64,000 nucleotides of DNA from Rhizobium sp. NRK18 (lineage in GTDB: Bacteria > Pseudomonadota > Alphaproteobacteria > Rhizobiales > Rhizobiaceae), in NCBI RefSeq assembly GCF_024385575.1, contig NZ_JANFMV010000001.1, positions 868,001 to 932,000 of the forward strand, given 5' to 3'. A program made the translations under genes and the position numbers. The notes below the pieces were generated by a model that was not told where the DNA came from, searched no databases, and saw only the letters and a program-made list of their open reading frames with translations. Below, in pieces: positions 17,735 to 27,441 of the stretch (the stretch's first letter is position 1; the number at the start of each line of letters is the position of its first letter).

Positions 17735-18373
17735 TCAGGCAGTCGGTTCTGCAGCCGGCATCGGCTTGACGAGGCTTATCACGGCGCCATAGGGCAGCAG
17801 CATGCAGAAGCCGATCAGAAGCTTCACCGTGAAGTCGCCGATCGCCCAGGACATCCAGCGCGGGATATCGTAGGCGACGACGCCGAGGATCGGAGCGGTG
17901 CCGAGCGCGAAGTCGTCATTCGGACCGAGGAAGACGAAGGCCGCCGCAAATGCCAGCGAGAAGAAGATGACCGTATCCAGTGCGGAGCCGAGCAGCGTCG
18001 ACACCAGCGGCGCCTTCCACCAGCTCGACCGGCGAAGCCGGTTGAACAGCGTGATGTCGAGCAGCTGGCCGACGAGATAGGCGGAGCCCGATGCGATCGC
18101 GATGCGGTGAGTCGATGCGGCGATGGAGAGGATGACGGCGACCGCGAAGCCGGCGGCCACCACGCGGCGTGCCGCCGCCGGTCCGAACTGCCGGTTGGTC
18201 AGATCCGTGATCAGGAACGACACCGGATAGATGAAGGCGCCATAGGTGAGGATATCGGCGAGATTGATGCCGAAGATGGTGCCGGGTACCGGGAACTGCA
18301 CGAGGAAGTTCGAGGCGACGACGACGAGCGTCATCAGGGCGACGTAGGGGAGTGTGTGTCTGAGCATCTGCAT
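17735..18373 (-). CDS. yhhQ: Queuosine precursor transporter (YhhQ/COG1738 family)
   Basis: Inner-membrane importer of 7-deazaguanine precursors (preQ0/preQ1 or queuine) for tRNA queuosine. The 212-aa protein has about six membrane segments and family motifs NLADILTYGAFIYPVSFLITD and GSALDTVIFF. I chose ATG 18373, which has AGGA 7 bases upstream; ATG 18367 two codons later is an alternative. The start codon and Shine-Dalgarno lie within a predicted preQ1-I type pseudoknot, which fits a transporter regulated by its own substrate. It is downstream of rpmB, separated by a strong terminator. Confidence 0.92.
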   Translation of the reverse strand: MQMLRHTLPYVALMTLVVVASNFLVQFPVPGTIFGINLADILTYGAFIYPVSFLITDLTNRQFGPAAARRVVAAGFAVAVILSIAASTHRIAIASGSAYLVGQLLDITLFNRLRRSSWWKAPLVSTLLGSALDTVIFFSLAFAAAFVFLGPNDDFALGTAPILGVVAYDIPRWMSWAIGDFTVKLLIGFCMLLPYGAVISLVKPMPAAEPTA

Positions 18374-18399
18374 TTTTTTATCCTGGGGTATGCCACCAG
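18370..18399 (-). promoter_or_regulatory. Candidate preQ1-I riboswitch controlling yhhQ translation
   Basis: Read on the minus strand, P1 is CUGG (18399-18396) with CCAG (18386-18383). P2 pairs GCAU (18393-18390) in the loop with AUGC (18373-18370) downstream, forming an H-type pseudoknot. The A-rich third loop GAUAAAAAA (18382-18374) resembles the AUAAAAAA tail of the Bacillus aptamer, and a C (18387) sits directly 5' of the P1 3' strand where the ligand-pairing C is found in class I aptamers. The P2 strand contains the AUG and P1 overlaps the AGGA Shine-Dalgarno, so ligand binding should block initiation. P1 is only 4 bp, which lowers confidence. Confidence 0.7.
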
Positions 18400-18423
18400 T
18401 TGGAGTGTCGATTATGCACAAGC

Positions 18424-18456
18424 AAAAGGCCTGACCGGATGCCGGTCAAGCCTTTT
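18424..18456 (-). terminator. Rho-independent terminator of rpmB
   Basis: On the minus strand a 15-bp stem (AAAAGGCTTGACCGG with CCGGTCAGGCCTTTT, one G-U pair) closes a 3-base loop and ends in TTTT. It begins 25 bases after the rpmB stop and ends about 25 bases before the yhhQ riboswitch. Confidence 0.85.
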
Positions 18457-18480
18457 CAAGCTTCAAGCACTGTGGCCTTA

Positions 18481-18771
18481 TCAGGCGGCTTCTGCCGTCT
18501 TCTTGACGATCTGGCGGCGCAGCAGGCGAGCTCGCATCGAGAGATCGTTCTCATCGGCCTTCAGGAGGAAGGCGTCGAGACCACCGCGATGCTCAACCGA
18601 ACGCAGGGCCGCAGCCGATACGCGCAGACGATAACGCTGGCCGAGAGCATCGGAGATCAGCGTGACGCTGCACAGGTTCGGCAGGAACTTGCGCCTGGTC
18701 TTGTTGTTCGCGTGGCTGACATTGTTACCCGACTGGACGCCCTTGCCGGTCAATTCGCAACTGCGGGACAT
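18481..18771 (-). CDS. rpmB: 50S ribosomal protein L28
   Basis: 96-aa ribosomal protein L28, part of the large subunit. The opening [10 protein letters not shown], the [17 protein letters not shown] core and the [20 protein letters not shown] region are characteristic. It has its own promoter upstream (18864-18892) and a strong terminator downstream, so it is a monocistronic unit. Confidence 0.98.
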   Translation of the reverse strand: MSRSCELTGKGVQSGNNVSHANNKTRRKFLPNLCSVTLISDALGQRYRLRVSAAALRSVEHRGGLDAFLLKADENDLSMRARLLRRQIVKKTAEAA

Positions 18772-18863
18772 GATACACCTTTATTTCTTTTTCTTCGCAT
18801 TGGATCGTCTGCCAGGCAAAGCCCGGTGCGCAATCCAACTCGTCATGATTGGAAAGTTGCGGT

Positions 18864-18892
18864 TCTATAGTCAGAGGAGCCGTCCGCGTCAA
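18864..18892 (-). promoter_or_regulatory. Promoter of rpmB
   Basis: Minus-strand TTGACG (18892-18887), preceded by C, is 17 bases from TATAGA (18869-18864). This is close to the alphaproteobacterial housekeeping consensus and about 90 bases upstream of the rpmB start. Confidence 0.7.
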
Positions 18893-19022
18893 GCCAAAGC
18901 TCGCGGTTTTCGCTGATTCAGACAAAAACTTGCTTCAATTCACATCTAGCCGGATATCATGTCACAGACAACGAGCCGCAAAGGCCGACCATCCGCCGGG
19001 CGGGCGAAAAGGTACCTTCTAG

Positions 19023-19793
19023 ATGATGCGTCGCTTAGCTCTTCTGGGCGCTCTGTGCGTCCTTCCGGTTCTCAACCCGCAGGCCTCGGCTGAGGGCGGT
19101 GGCGGCACGACCGAGTACAAGGTGACGCTCGCCGGCTTCACCGTTGCCGGCGCCACCTTCGTCTCGCGCATCGACAACAGCGCCTTCACCATCAATGGTC
19201 GCATCAAGGCTCGCGGTATTGCCGATCTCTTCACCGACTTCGATGCGACCGCGGATGTGCGGGGCGCAGTTCGTGATGGGCGGCTTGCGCCTGTGCAATA
19301 CGCGCTCGCCTACAAGAAGGGCAAGAAGCGCCGCAAGTTCACCGTCGCCTTCGACAACGGCAATGTGACCTCCTCGGAGGTCGTGCCGTCAAAGCGGCGA
19401 CCCAAGGATTGGGTGGATGTGCAGCCGGCGCATCTTGTCGGTGTTGCCGATCCGATATCGGGCCTGATTCTTCCACCGAATGAAGGGGCCTGTCCGAAGC
19501 AGGTCTCGCTCTTCGACGGCGAAACGCGGATGGAGCTCACAATGTCGTTCCGCTACATGCGCAAGTTTTCCGCCGCGGGCTACAAGGGAGAAGCGGCGGT
19601 CTGCTCCGTCAATTTCAAGCCTGAGGCGGGGTACAAGAAGAGCGACAAGGACATGCGCTACCTTGCTGACAGTTCCGGCATGGAGATCTGGTTTGCGAGG
19701 ACCGCTTCCGGCGGGGCCTATGCGCCGGTGCATGTGGATATTCCGACACGGGCCGGATCGCTGGTGATCCGGGCGGTGCGTTTCGAAGGGTAG
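19023..19793 (+). CDS. DUF3108 domain-containing exported protein
   Basis: 256-aa protein with a signal peptide (about 1-23, ending QASA). The mature part follows the DUF3108 pattern, beginning with EYKVTLAGFTVAGATF and continuing with a series of beta strands. The function of the family is unknown; it may be a periplasmic lipocalin-like fold. The gene stands alone between rpmB (divergent) and the EamA exporter (80 bp downstream). Confidence 0.85.
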   Translation: MMRRLALLGALCVLPVLNPQASAEGGGGTTEYKVTLAGFTVAGATFVSRIDNSAFTINGRIKARGIADLFTDFDATADVRGAVRDGRLAPVQYALAYKKGKKRRKFTVAFDNGNVTSSEVVPSKRRPKDWVDVQPAHLVGVADPISGLILPPNEGACPKQVSLFDGETRMELTMSFRYMRKFSAAGYKGEAAVCSVNFKPEAGYKKSDKDMRYLADSSGMEIWFARTASGGAYAPVHVDIPTRAGSLVIRAVRFEG

Positions 19794-19874
19794 CGGTCCA
19801 TATTGCCAGTCATGGTGGTGCCGGGTATGGTCCGCAAACTTTCGTTCCAGACCTCTCCTGCCGGATACCCTCAC

Positions 19875-20753
19875 ATGCAGACCCGCGCGACCTTGATCGG
19901 CTTCACGGCCATAATGATGTGGTCATTCCTGGCGCTGTTCACAGCCGCTTCGGGCAAGGTGCCGCCGTTCCAGCTGGCGGCCATGACCTTTGCGATCGGC
20001 AGCCTGCCCGGCATCCTGTCCCTGATCCTGCGCCCGGAAAGGCGCCGGTCGCTGCGTCAGCCTATCCCCGTCTGGGCGCTCGGCATCGGCGGTCTGTTCG
20101 GCTACCATTTTCTCTATTTTACCGCACTTCGGAATGCGCCGCCGGTCGAGGCCGGTCTGATCGCCTATCTCTGGCCGCTGCTGATCGTCGTCGGGTCGGC
20201 GATGCTGCCGGGCGAGCGGCTGAGGTGGTTTCATGTTGCCGGCGCCTTGATGGGGCTCGGCGGCACGGTCCTGATCGTCGGCCGCCATGGCGTCGCCTTT
20301 GATGGAGCCTACGCCCTTGGATACGGCGCGGCATTTCTCTGTGCCTTCACCTGGTCGGCTTATTCGCTGCTCTCCCGGCGATTCGGCAAGGTCCCGACGG
20401 ATGTCGTCGCCGGCTTCTGCCTTGCGACCGCGATTCTCTCTCTCTTTAGCCATCTTGCCCTGGAGCAGACGGTCTGGCCGGAGACCACAGGCGAATGGCT
20501 GGCGGTCATCGGATTGGGACTGTTCCCGGTCGGCGCTGCCTTCTACACCTGGGACTATGGGGTGAAGAACGGCGATATCCAGATTCTCGGCGCGTCGAGC
20601 TATGCGGCGCCGCTCGTCTCGACACTGGTTCTGGTGCTGGCCGGCTTCGCGGTTCTCGACTGGCGGATCGGCCTTGCGTGCCTGCTGATCACCGGCGGCG
20701 CGATGCTGGCGGCCAAGGAAATGATCGTCCGGCGGGCGGCAAGGGCCAAGTAG
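19875..20753 (+). CDS. EamA-family exporter, YddG-like (aromatic amino acid export)
   Basis: 292-aa inner-membrane protein with about ten membrane segments in two EamA halves (roughly 5-135 and 150-285). The N-terminal MMWSFLALFT and the central GYHFLYFTALRNAPPVEAGLIAY region resemble YddG, which exports aromatic amino acids and paraquat in enterobacteria. ATG 19875 is chosen over the open frame to 19803, because it starts the first membrane segment properly. Substrate is inferred from the family only. Confidence 0.83.
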   Translation: MQTRATLIGFTAIMMWSFLALFTAASGKVPPFQLAAMTFAIGSLPGILSLILRPERRRSLRQPIPVWALGIGGLFGYHFLYFTALRNAPPVEAGLIAYLWPLLIVVGSAMLPGERLRWFHVAGALMGLGGTVLIVGRHGVAFDGAYALGYGAAFLCAFTWSAYSLLSRRFGKVPTDVVAGFCLATAILSLFSHLALEQTVWPETTGEWLAVIGLGLFPVGAAFYTWDYGVKNGDIQILGASSYAAPLVSTLVLVLAGFAVLDWRIGLACLLITGGAMLAAKEMIVRRAARAK

Positions 20754-20759
20754 GCGGCC

Positions 20760-21185
20760 TCAACGGTCGAGCGGATTCCAGTCTGACGGAGCCATTTCGA
20801 AGCTCGAGAACTCGAATCCGGGCGCAACCGTGCAGCCGACCAGCGTGTAGTCGCCGAGCGTTTCCGCGGACTGCCACCAGCCCGAATGGACGATCGCCTG
20901 CGGATGTTCGCCGGCAGCGAGGTTCGTTCCGAGTGTAACGGTATCGCTGATCAGTCCGTCCGAGGAGCGGTGCAGCGCGAGTGGCGCACCGGCGTAATAG
21001 TGCCAGATTTCGACGGCATCCCGCACACGATGCCAGTGCGATTTCTCGCCCTTCTGCAGCATATAGTAGATGGCGGTCGAATGGCCGCGCGGCGCGCCGG
21101 CCGTATCGCGGAAAGTTTCCGCGTACCAGCCGCCTTCCGGATGCGGCTGCAGGGAAAGTTTCTGAATGATCTCGTCGGCCGTCAT
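20760..21185 (-). CDS. Cupin domain protein (DUF985)
   Basis: 141-aa single-domain cupin of the DUF985 family. The motif [11 protein letters not shown] and the metal-type [15 protein letters not shown] region are visible, as is [15 protein letters not shown] in the second cupin motif. Substrate unknown; relatives include sugar-epimerase-like cupins. Its ATG overlaps the stop of gloB (21182-21185), so the two genes are coupled. Confidence 0.88.
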   Translation of the reverse strand: MTADEIIQKLSLQPHPEGGWYAETFRDTAGAPRGHSTAIYYMLQKGEKSHWHRVRDAVEIWHYYAGAPLALHRSSDGLISDTVTLGTNLAAGEHPQAIVHSGWWQSAETLGDYTLVGCTVAPGFEFSSFEMAPSDWNPLDR

Positions 21186-21955
21186 CTGAAATTGTCCTTG
21201 CGCTTTCGGATCTCTGCAAAAACATCGGCGTCGCTTGCCGCCTCCATGCCCAGATGGGCGCGAATGCCGGCGTCGGACGGCCTTAGGAACGGGTTTGTTG
21301 CCTTCTCCAGCCCGATCGTGGTCGGAATGTTGAACTTGCCGTCAGCCCGCAAGGTCTCGATCTCGCCAGCGCGTTTCGCAAGCGCGGCATTGTCCGGATC
21401 GACCGTGACGGCAAAGCGGGCATTGGACAGCGTATATTCGTGGCCGAAATAGACCTTGGTTTCGTCCGGCAGTTCGGCGAGCTTTTGCAGCGACTGCCAC
21501 ATGTCCGCCGCAGGTCGCTCGAACAGGCGGCCGCAGCCAAGCGCGAACAGGGTGTCGGCGGCAAAGAGCAGCGCGTCATCCGGGAAATAGTAGCAGATGT
21601 GGCCGGCGGTGTGGCCGGGCGTTTCGATCACATGAACCGGATGGCCGGCGAATTCGAAGCGGTCGTTGTCGCCGAATGCCTGGTCCAGGCCCGGGATGGC
21701 GACGGCTTCGTTGATCGGACCGATGATCTCGCAGTCGAACTTCTCCTTGAGCGCAAGGTTGGCTTCAACGTGGTCCTGGTGATGATGCGTGGTCAGGATA
21801 TGGGTGAGCTTCCAGCCGCGGCGTGCGAGAGCGTCCAGGATCGGTGCTTCCTCCGGCGCATCGATGGCGGCCGTCAGTTTCGTTTCGGGGTCGTGCAACA
21901 GCACGCCGAAATTGTCGCTGCGGCAGGGAAAGACATCGATTTCGAAAAGGGCCAT
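21182..21955 (-). CDS. gloB: Hydroxyacylglutathione hydrolase (glyoxalase II)
   Basis: Hydrolyses S-lactoylglutathione to lactate and glutathione, completing methylglyoxal detoxification. The 257-aa protein has the metallo-beta-lactamase motif THHHQDH (56-62), the [10 protein letters not shown] metal ligand region, and the FGHEYT and C-terminal substrate domain with NPFLR. Overlaps the cupin gene by 4 bp and is divergent from a methyltransferase gene, an arrangement common in rhizobia. Confidence 0.95.
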   Translation of the reverse strand: MALFEIDVFPCRSDNFGVLLHDPETKLTAAIDAPEEAPILDALARRGWKLTHILTTHHHQDHVEANLALKEKFDCEIIGPINEAVAIPGLDQAFGDNDRFEFAGHPVHVIETPGHTAGHICYYFPDDALLFAADTLFALGCGRLFERPAADMWQSLQKLAELPDETKVYFGHEYTLSNARFAVTVDPDNAALAKRAGEIETLRADGKFNIPTTIGLEKATNPFLRPSDAGIRAHLGMEAASDADVFAEIRKRKDNFR

Positions 21956-22051
21956 CTACAACACTCCATGCAACCGGGATCACTCTGTCAATGATGGAGA
22001 ATGTAGACTGTTCCGTCTTGAAGTCCACCGAAACGCAGCTAGGTTTACGGC

Positions 22052-22813
22052 ATGCATACGGACATCGTCGACCTCAGGCAGTTCTACAATTCCGAGCTCG
22101 GTCATCTGGCCGAGCATTCGATCGCCATGGCGCTGTCCTCGATATGGGCGAGGCTGCCCGAGGAGCGTCTCGTCGGCCTCGGTTATGCGACGCCCTATCT
22201 CGACCGGTTTCGCACCGATACCGAGCGCACCTTCGCCTTCATGCCGGCCGGGCAGGGGGCGGTGAACTGGCCGCTCGGCGAGTATTCATCCACGGCGCTG
22301 ATCTTCGATGAGGAACTGCCGCTGCCCGACGCCTCGATCGACCGGGTGCTGATGGTGCATGCACTGGAGTTCACCGAAAACCCGCGGGAATCGCTGAAGG
22401 AAATCTGGCGCATCCTGGCGCCTGGCGGCCGCCTCGTCATCGTCGTGCCGAACCGGCGCGGCGTCTGGGCGCAGATGGAGCACACGCCCTTCGGCTCCGG
22501 CCGTCCCTATTCCCGCGGGCAGTTGTCGACCCTGCTCAGGGAAACCAATTTCACGCCGATCTCGGCGACGGATGCGCTGTTCTTCCCGCCCTCGCGGTTC
22601 CGCACGATCCTCAAGCTGCGCACGCCGCTCGAACGTTTCGGGCGCAAGCTCTGGCCGCTGTTTTCCGGGGTCATCATCGTCGAGGCGCAGAAGCGGCTCT
22701 ATCAGGGGCTGCCGGTCACGGCACGGGCGTCGCGGCGTGTCTTCGTTCCGGTTCTCGCACCGCATGGCGTGCCCACCACGCGGGATGCCGCAGGCTCACG
22801 AAATCTCGGCTGA
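22052..22813 (+). CDS. Class I SAM-dependent methyltransferase
   Basis: 253-aa protein. Residues about 75-150 look like the C-terminal half of a Methyltransf_11 domain: LPLPDASIDRVLMVHALEF (motif IV region) and LKEIWRILAPGGRLVIVVPN (motif V/VI). The glycine-rich motif I is weak (LVGLGYATPY at about 40). The target is unknown. The pairing with divergent gloB is a conserved neighbourhood in rhizobia and suggests a role near glutathione metabolism, but this is inference. Confidence 0.82.
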   Translation: MHTDIVDLRQFYNSELGHLAEHSIAMALSSIWARLPEERLVGLGYATPYLDRFRTDTERTFAFMPAGQGAVNWPLGEYSSTALIFDEELPLPDASIDRVLMVHALEFTENPRESLKEIWRILAPGGRLVIVVPNRRGVWAQMEHTPFGSGRPYSRGQLSTLLRETNFTPISATDALFFPPSRFRTILKLRTPLERFGRKLWPLFSGVIIVEAQKRLYQGLPVTARASRRVFVPVLAPHGVPTTRDAAGSRNLG

Positions 22814-22912
22814 TCGCGCCGCGCCCCGCCTCGACAAAAGGCGCAATCCGCTTTAATCGGTGGTTTCCTTTCGGGCCGGCAGCGTTCGGCCCAAATCCGC
22901 AAGGTCGATCAG

Positions 22913-24022
22913 ATGAGTACCGAAATGCAAGAGCCTGTTCCGCGTCCCGGCATCCTTGATATAGCGGCTTACGTTCCGGGCAAGGAAACCGCCCCCGGTG
23001 TGGCCAAGGTCTACAAGCTTTCCTCCAACGAGACACCGCTTGGGCCGAGCCCGAAGGCGATCGATGCGTTCCGCGGCGCCGCCGGTCATCTCGAGCTCTA
23101 TCCGGATGGGCAGGCGACGGAGTTGCGTGAAGCCATCGCTTCCGTGCACGGGCTGAACACGGCCAACCTCATCTGCGGCAACGGGTCTGACGAGCTTCTC
23201 GGCCTGCTCTGCCATGTCTATCTCAGCCCCGGCGACGAGGGCATCATCACCGAGCACGGCTTCCTCGTCTACAAGATCCAGATCAAGGGCGCCGGCGCGA
23301 CGCCGGTCGTGGTCAAGGAGAAGGACTGCACGGTCGATGTCGACGCCATTCTCGCGGCCGTGACGGCGAAGACGAAGATCGTCTTCATCGCCAATCCGGG
23401 CAATCCGACCGGAACCTATGTGCCCGTCAGCGAGATCCGCCGCCTGCATCAGAACCTGCCGCCGCATGTGCTTCTCGTTCTTGATGCGGCCTATGCCGAA
23501 TATGTCCGCCGCAACGATTATGAGGCCGGTATCGAGCTGGTGTCGTCAAACCGCAACGTGGTCATGACCCGCACCTTCTCCAAGGTCTACGGGCTCGCCG
23601 CCCTGCGCGTCGGCTGGCTCTACGGGCCGCTGGCGGTGATCGATGCCTTGAACCGCATGCGTGGTCCCTTCAACCTCAACGCTCCGGCGATCGCCGCCGC
23701 TTCGGCCGCCATCCGCGACCAGGGTTTCGTCGGCAAGGCGGTCGAGCACAACCTCACCTGGATTTCGACGGTGACAGAGGAGCTGGAAAAGCTGGGCCTG
23801 AAGGTGACGCCGTCGGTCGCCAATTTCGTTCTGATCCATTTCCCGGAGGTGGACGGCAAGCGCGCCGACGAGGCCGACGCCTTCCTGACCAGCCGGGGCT
23901 ATATCCTCAGGGCGGTCAAGGGATACGGTTTCGCCAATTCCCTGCGGATGACGATCGGTTCGGAAGAGGCCAATCGCGGCGTGATCGCCGCGCTGACGGA
24001 ATTCATGGGTGCACAGCAATGA
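22913..24022 (+). CDS. hisC: Histidinol-phosphate transaminase
   Basis: PLP-dependent class I/II aminotransferase of 369 aa. The PLP lysine is Lys224 in [16 protein letters not shown]; also visible are NPGNPTG (161-167) and DAAYAEY (191-197). The name follows the HisC family, but its 4-bp overlap with tyrC (ATGA) suggests the physiological substrate is an aromatic keto acid or prephenate; such HisC-like enzymes are known to do both. A standard his operon is not present here. ATG 22913 is preceded by AAGG. Confidence 0.9.
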   Translation: MSTEMQEPVPRPGILDIAAYVPGKETAPGVAKVYKLSSNETPLGPSPKAIDAFRGAAGHLELYPDGQATELREAIASVHGLNTANLICGNGSDELLGLLCHVYLSPGDEGIITEHGFLVYKIQIKGAGATPVVVKEKDCTVDVDAILAAVTAKTKIVFIANPGNPTGTYVPVSEIRRLHQNLPPHVLLVLDAAYAEYVRRNDYEAGIELVSSNRNVVMTRTFSKVYGLAALRVGWLYGPLAVIDALNRMRGPFNLNAPAIAAASAAIRDQGFVGKAVEHNLTWISTVTEELEKLGLKVTPSVANFVLIHFPEVDGKRADEADAFLTSRGYILRAVKGYGFANSLRMTIGSEEANRGVIAALTEFMGAQQ

Positions 24023-24948
24023 GCAATGTTCTTTTCGACCGCATCGCGCTGATCGGTATCGGTCTTATCGGTTCGTCCATCGCACGCGACATCAAGAAGC
24101 ACGGTTTGGCCGGGGAAGTCGTGATTTCCTCGCGCAGCGCCGATACGCTGAAGCGCGCCCAGGAACTGGAACTCGGCGATCGCTACGTCTCGTCCGCCGC
24201 TGACGCCGTCAAGGGTGCGGATCTCGTCGTCGTCTCCGTTCCGGTCGGCGCTTCGGCCGCCGTTGCCGCAGAGATCGCCGGCAGCCTGAAGCAGGGTGCA
24301 ATCGTCACCGATGTCGGTTCCACCAAGGCGTCGGTCATCGCGCAGATGCAGCCGCATATGCCGGATTACGTCCATTTCATTCCGGGCCACCCGATTGCGG
24401 GTACCGAGCGGTCGGGACCGGATGCCGGTTTCTCGGGCCTCTTCTCCGGTCGCTGGTGCATCCTGACGCCGCTCGAAGGCACCGACCCTGCGGCGCTGCA
24501 GGCGCTCAAGGATTTCTGGATGGCGCTCGGCTCGAAGATCGACGAGATGGACCCACTGCATCATGACAAGGTGCTGGCGATCGTCTCGCACCTGCCGCAG
24601 ATCATCGCCTACAACATCGTCGGCACCGCCGATGACCTGGAAACGGTGACCGAATCGGAAGTCATCAAATACTCGGCCTCGGGTTTCCGCGACTTCACCC
24701 GTCTCGCCGCCTCCGATCCGACCATGTGGCGCGACGTCTGCCTGCACAACAAGGACGCGATCCTTGAAATGCTGGCGCGGTTTTCGGAAGATCTCGCCTA
24801 TCTGCAGCGGGCGATCCGCTGGGGGGAGGGCGACAAGCTGTTCGAACTCTTCACCCGCACGCGGGCGATCCGCCGTCTGATCATCGAGGCCGGCCAGGAC
24901 GTCGACACGCCGGACTTCGGCCGTCATCTGCGCGACGAGAAGAAGTAA
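24019..24948 (+). CDS. tyrC: Prephenate/arogenate dehydrogenase
   Basis: NAD(P)-dependent TyrA-family enzyme for tyrosine synthesis. The 309-aa protein has a Rossmann GIGLIGSS (13-20), the IVTDVGSTK region, [12 protein letters not shown] with the active-site His, and the DEMDPLHHD segment. Cyclohexadienyl specificity cannot be decided by reading. Coupled to hisC by a 4-bp overlap, giving a transaminase-dehydrogenase pair that suits the arogenate route. Confidence 0.93.
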   Translation: MSNVLFDRIALIGIGLIGSSIARDIKKHGLAGEVVISSRSADTLKRAQELELGDRYVSSAADAVKGADLVVVSVPVGASAAVAAEIAGSLKQGAIVTDVGSTKASVIAQMQPHMPDYVHFIPGHPIAGTERSGPDAGFSGLFSGRWCILTPLEGTDPAALQALKDFWMALGSKIDEMDPLHHDKVLAIVSHLPQIIAYNIVGTADDLETVTESEVIKYSASGFRDFTRLAASDPTMWRDVCLHNKDAILEMLARFSEDLAYLQRAIRWGEGDKLFELFTRTRAIRRLIIEAGQDVDTPDFGRHLRDEKK

Positions 24949-24964
24949 TCGCGAAACCGCAGTT

Positions 24965-25996
24965 TCAGAGCGGCGGCAGATAGCCGATCGGAATGAAGCT
25001 GACAAAGACGGCGCCATCCTCGATGTCGAGGCTGATGGTGCCGTTGTCGTGCTTGCCGGCGATGCTTTTCAGAATGTCGGCGACATTGCGGATCTGGCCT
25101 GCGGCTTCCGGAAACTGCTCGATCAGGAGGTCACGCCAGGCCTGGATCTGTTCGATCTCAAGGCGGATGCGGCCGGAGATGAAGCCGTTTTCATCGACGC
25201 TGAACGGCCCGGAGGCGGTGACGACGCGACCCTTTCCCAGATCGACGACGAGGCCGCGCAACTGGCCTTCCGAATTGCGCAGCACCGTATCGAGCTTTTC
25301 CTTGCCGGCGAGAAGCCCGGCCTTTCCGGCAAGTGTCAGGTCGATGCTGGTGGAGAACGTCGGCAGGACCTTCGGCGACGGATCGGCCAGCGTTGCGTTG
25401 ACGTCTTCGGCCAGCAGCGCGACGTCCAGGTCAGGGCCGTTGGCTCTCAGATGCGCTTCGCCGTGCCCCGATTTTCCATCTGCCGAGACCTTCGCGAGCG
25501 GGTTTGAGATACTGCCGGTGATGTCCTTGGCAAGGAGGTCGACTTTGCTCAGGCCACCGAGGCCGGCGCGGAAGCTCGATTGCAGGCTCGACCAGTCGAG
25601 ATGCGTGAGAAGGCCGTAGGTGGTGCGGACTTCCGCCGGTCCGTCCAGTTCGAGGACGACATGGCCGGGCTGGTAGATCTGCGCGGCCGAGCGCAGCGCG
25701 CCGAAGGTCGCCGACAGGCCTTCGCGGCTGTCGTCGATCGCCACCTTGTCGCAGAACAGGCCGATGCGGAACGGATAGCCGCGAACATCCAGGGAGGAGC
25801 ATTGACCGCCGATGCTGTCGGCTGCGTCCGGCCGCCCAAGAAACTCTGCGACCCTTGTCTTCAGCTGGCTTGCCGCCACATACCATCCGCCCGTATAGAG
25901 GGCTATCGTGACGAGGACCGCTGCGGCCAGCCAATAGACCTTTCGTGAGACTGTCGATCTATTGCCGGGAGTCGGTGCCGCCATTGGGTTCTCCAC
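24965..25996 (-). CDS. DUF2125 domain-containing membrane-anchored protein
   Basis: 343-aa protein with one N-terminal transmembrane helix (about 20-42) and a large exported beta-rich domain of the DUF2125 family, with a Cys pair (GGQCSSLDVRGYPFRIGLFC) near residue 70-85. Function unknown. ATG 25996 or 25984 could both start it. Convergent with tyrC and divergent from the gamma-glutamylcyclotransferase gene. Confidence 0.85.
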   Translation of the reverse strand: MENPMAAPTPGNRSTVSRKVYWLAAAVLVTIALYTGGWYVAASQLKTRVAEFLGRPDAADSIGGQCSSLDVRGYPFRIGLFCDKVAIDDSREGLSATFGALRSAAQIYQPGHVVLELDGPAEVRTTYGLLTHLDWSSLQSSFRAGLGGLSKVDLLAKDITGSISNPLAKVSADGKSGHGEAHLRANGPDLDVALLAEDVNATLADPSPKVLPTFSTSIDLTLAGKAGLLAGKEKLDTVLRNSEGQLRGLVVDLGKGRVVTASGPFSVDENGFISGRIRLEIEQIQAWRDLLIEQFPEAAGQIRNVADILKSIAGKHDNGTISLDIEDGAVFVSFIPIGYLPPL

Positions 25997-26034
25997 GTTC
26001 TTGAATCGGCTTCTTGAGAGACTTGACGCGGGAT

Positions 26035-26571
26035 ATGGACGATTTTTGGGTGTTTGGCTACGGTTCGCTGATGTGGAATCCGGGCTTTGTGTTCAGCGAA
26101 AGCCGTCAGGCGCTGCTCGCCGGCTACCGCCGCGCTCTTTGCGTCCGGTCCTATGTGCATCGCGGTACGCCCGAGCGTCCAGGGCTTGTGCTCGGACTGG
26201 ACCAGGGCGGGTCCTGCCGGGGAATGGCCTTCAGGGTCGAAGCTTCAGACCGGGACGGAGTCATCGACTATCTCCGGGAACGCGAGCTGGTGACGAGCAT
26301 CTATATCGAACGCAGGGTTCCGATCCGGCTCGATACCGGGAAAAAGGTGACGGCACTTACCTATGTCATCGATCGCCGCCACGAACAGTACGCTGGTGCG
26401 CTCGATCCCCGCCATGCCGCAGACACCGTGCTTGCGGCGACAGGCAAGTCCGGGCCGAACGAGGCCTATGTCCGCAACACGGTCGAACACCTGCGAAGCA
26501 TCGGCATCCGGGACCACCGGCTGGAGAGGGTGATCGCAGAGATGGGCAAGCCTGCTCAGGCGGGCAGCTGA
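26035..26571 (+). CDS. Gamma-glutamylcyclotransferase (ChaC-like)
   Basis: 178-aa cytosolic protein of the ChaC family that degrades glutathione to 5-oxoproline and Cys-Gly. The opening DDFWVFGYGSLMWNPGF carries the substrate-loop motif YGSLMW (9-14), and the REREL region contains the expected acidic residues. ATG 26035 starts at the conserved motif; an upstream TTG at 26014 is less likely. It overlaps the 3' end of plsC by 16 bp tail to tail. Confidence 0.92.
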   Translation: MDDFWVFGYGSLMWNPGFVFSESRQALLAGYRRALCVRSYVHRGTPERPGLVLGLDQGGSCRGMAFRVEASDRDGVIDYLRERELVTSIYIERRVPIRLDTGKKVTALTYVIDRRHEQYAGALDPRHAADTVLAATGKSGPNEAYVRNTVEHLRSIGIRDHRLERVIAEMGKPAQAGS

Positions 26572-27362
26572 TCGGCGGTCTTCTGCGCCTGCAGTTCGGC
26601 GATCCTGGCCACTGCGGTCGGCGGCAAGGGCAGGTCGGGGTTCTTCTCTGCAGTCTCGATCAACAGCTGGTCGCTCGCCTTTTCCATGGTTTCGACGAGC
26701 TGCTTGAAGAACACGTCCTGTGGCAGGCCGGGCGCAATCGGCGGCAGGATGCGGATGACGATGTGGCCGGGATAGCGGTTCAGGCTGCGGCGCGGCCAGA
26801 ACAGGCCTGCATGGCAGACGATCGGCACGACCGGCATGTCGAGATCACGGTAGAGGCGGGCGATGCCCGCGCGATATTGCGGTTCGGCGCCCGGGGGGCG
26901 GCGGGTCCCTTCCGGGTAGATGACCAGCTGGCGGCCGGTCTTCATTTCCGCTTTCGTCCGCTTCATCAGGTCGGCCATGACCTTGCCGCGGGCGCCGCGG
27001 TCGATGGGGATCATGCGCTGCTTCATGGCGTACCAGCCGAAGAGCGGGATCCACATCAGCTCGCGCTTGAGGATGAAGAGCGGATCGGCGATGAATGGCA
27101 GCAGCGCGTAGACGTCCCAGAAGGACTGGTGTTTCGGCGAGGCGATGAAAGGGCCGTCCGGGAGGTTCTCCAGTCCCTCGACGCTGTAGGTCGTGCCAAC
27201 GATCGCCTTCATCAGGCGGTGGTTCGACATGGCCCAGTTCTTCGGGATGCGGAAGGCGGTTCGGCGCGGCAGGAAGAAGTATACGGGCGACAGCACGATC
27301 ATCCGGATGATGATGTTCGCGTAGAACAGGATGTTGAACAGCATCGAGCGGAAGAAGATCAT
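26556..27362 (-). CDS. plsC: 1-acyl-sn-glycerol-3-phosphate acyltransferase
   Basis: Acylates lysophosphatidic acid to phosphatidic acid at the inner membrane. The 268-aa protein has an N-terminal hydrophobic segment (about 5-30), motif I KHQSFWD (the HxxxxD box, with Lys for the common Asn), and motif III YPEGTRRPPG. Rhizobia carry several plsC copies and some act on ornithine lipids (OlsA), so the exact acceptor is not certain. Confidence 0.9.
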   Translation of the reverse strand: MIFFRSMLFNILFYANIIIRMIVLSPVYFFLPRRTAFRIPKNWAMSNHRLMKAIVGTTYSVEGLENLPDGPFIASPKHQSFWDVYALLPFIADPLFILKRELMWIPLFGWYAMKQRMIPIDRGARGKVMADLMKRTKAEMKTGRQLVIYPEGTRRPPGAEPQYRAGIARLYRDLDMPVVPIVCHAGLFWPRRSLNRYPGHIVIRILPPIAPGLPQDVFFKQLVETMEKASDQLLIETAEKNPDLPLPPTAVARIAELQAQKTADQLPA

Positions 27363-27441
27363 CGGCGGGCCTGACGTGAAAACCGTTTCCCGCTGCCTAC
27401 ACGAAATGGGCGGGGAGTGAAAGACGTTCGGCTGTCACGGA

